NCBI GenBank assembly: GCA_002343485.1
Contig: DDST01000106.1
Coordinates: 16,768 to 48,751, forward strand
Source: Proteobacteria bacterium UBA2383
Lineage (GTDB): Bacteria; Pseudomonadota; Gammaproteobacteria; Competibacterales; Competibacteraceae
Direction of reading: 5' to 3'
Length of the DNA: 31,984 nucleotides
The position numbers were made by a program, and so were the translations under genes. Position 1 is the first letter of the stretch. Every line of letters begins with the position of its first letter. The notes below the pieces were generated by a model that was not told the origin of the DNA, made no database searches, and was given only the letters and a program-made list of their open reading frames with translations. Below, piece after piece: positions 31,780 through 31,984 of the stretch.

Positions 31780-31984
31780 TTATTCATCATCTTCCAGTTC
31801 ATCAATTGGACCTTCTTGTTCATCTGGAATATCAATTGGACTAGCTATGTAAGCTAGTGGGTCAAAAACAAATTTTTTTATAAATTCCTTTCCACTGAAA
31901 TTGTAGATTTTTGGACTATCAGTTAATACTAAAGTTACAATATAAATATAAAAATTGTCTGGATTATTTAGGGCTGTTCTATAT
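31780..31984 (-). CDS. Partial protein of unknown function, C-terminus only (cassette gene)
   Basis: The last ~67 codons of a minus-strand gene that enters from the right edge. The translation is Asn/Ile/Phe-rich, then strongly acidic at the end (SPIDIPDEQEGPIDELEDDE). No family is recognised. The frame is AT-rich compared with the left part of the window, like the other cassette genes. Its TAA stop lies 2 bases before the target duplication of the MITE-like element, which has inserted between this gene and its palindrome and attC-like site 6. Confidence 0.65.
   Translation of the reverse strand, partial: YRTALNNPDNFYIYIVTLVLTDSPKIYNFSGKEFIKKFVFDPLAYIASPIDIPDEQEGPIDELEDDE

Overview
The window looks like chromosomal DNA from a gammaproteobacterium of moderate GC content. 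This placement is an inference from gene content: a ccoNOQP-ccoGHI order, an ArsS-like radical SAM gene, short-form queF, and integron-type cassettes. No rRNA or tRNA gene was recognised.

Left part (1-8.3 kb, minus strand): a complete cbb3-type cytochrome oxidase locus, ccoN-ccoO-ccoQ-ccoP, followed by the maturation genes ccoG-ccoH-ccoI. ccoI runs off the left edge. A 36-bp perfect palindrome separates the structural genes from the assembly genes. Upstream lies an ECF sigma factor with a tiny zinc-binding anti-sigma protein, closed off from the oxidase operon by a clear intrinsic terminator.

Centre (9.5-26.3 kb): a metallophosphoesterase overlapping a sodium/solute symporter; a redox group made of a TVP38 membrane domain fused to a flavin disulfide oxidoreductase, a DUF547 exported protein and a peroxiredoxin-like protein; an RRM RNA-binding protein; ArsS; a small unknown; an isochorismatase-like hydrolase; a membrane-anchored unknown; queF-queC for queuosine synthesis; a divergent LysR/MFS pair with a tautomerase; then an MBL-fold protein, a second tautomerase and an AraC-Ogt fusion.

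Right part (26.3-32 kb): an accessory region. It opens with gene wreckage (a chimeric SDR tail and a frameshifted hsdR tail) and a secreted beta/gamma-crystallin-like protein. It then becomes an integron cassette array with no integrase in view (CALIN type). Five or six attC-like sites (27.8-31.6 kb), most with RYYYAAC and GTTRRRY cores, separate cassettes for a truncated HicB antitoxin, an alpha/beta hydrolase, a VapBC toxin-antitoxin pair, an Mrr-like endonuclease, and a DUF4160/DUF2442 pair. The extra-helical bases of the best attC hairpins show the array is oriented on the minus strand, so only VapBC is inverted. Stop codons of two cassette genes lie inside the attC core. Two cassettes share a palindrome-plus-attC tail, and a 142-bp non-autonomous element with ISL3-like ends and a perfect 8-bp target duplication sits just behind the last, partial gene.
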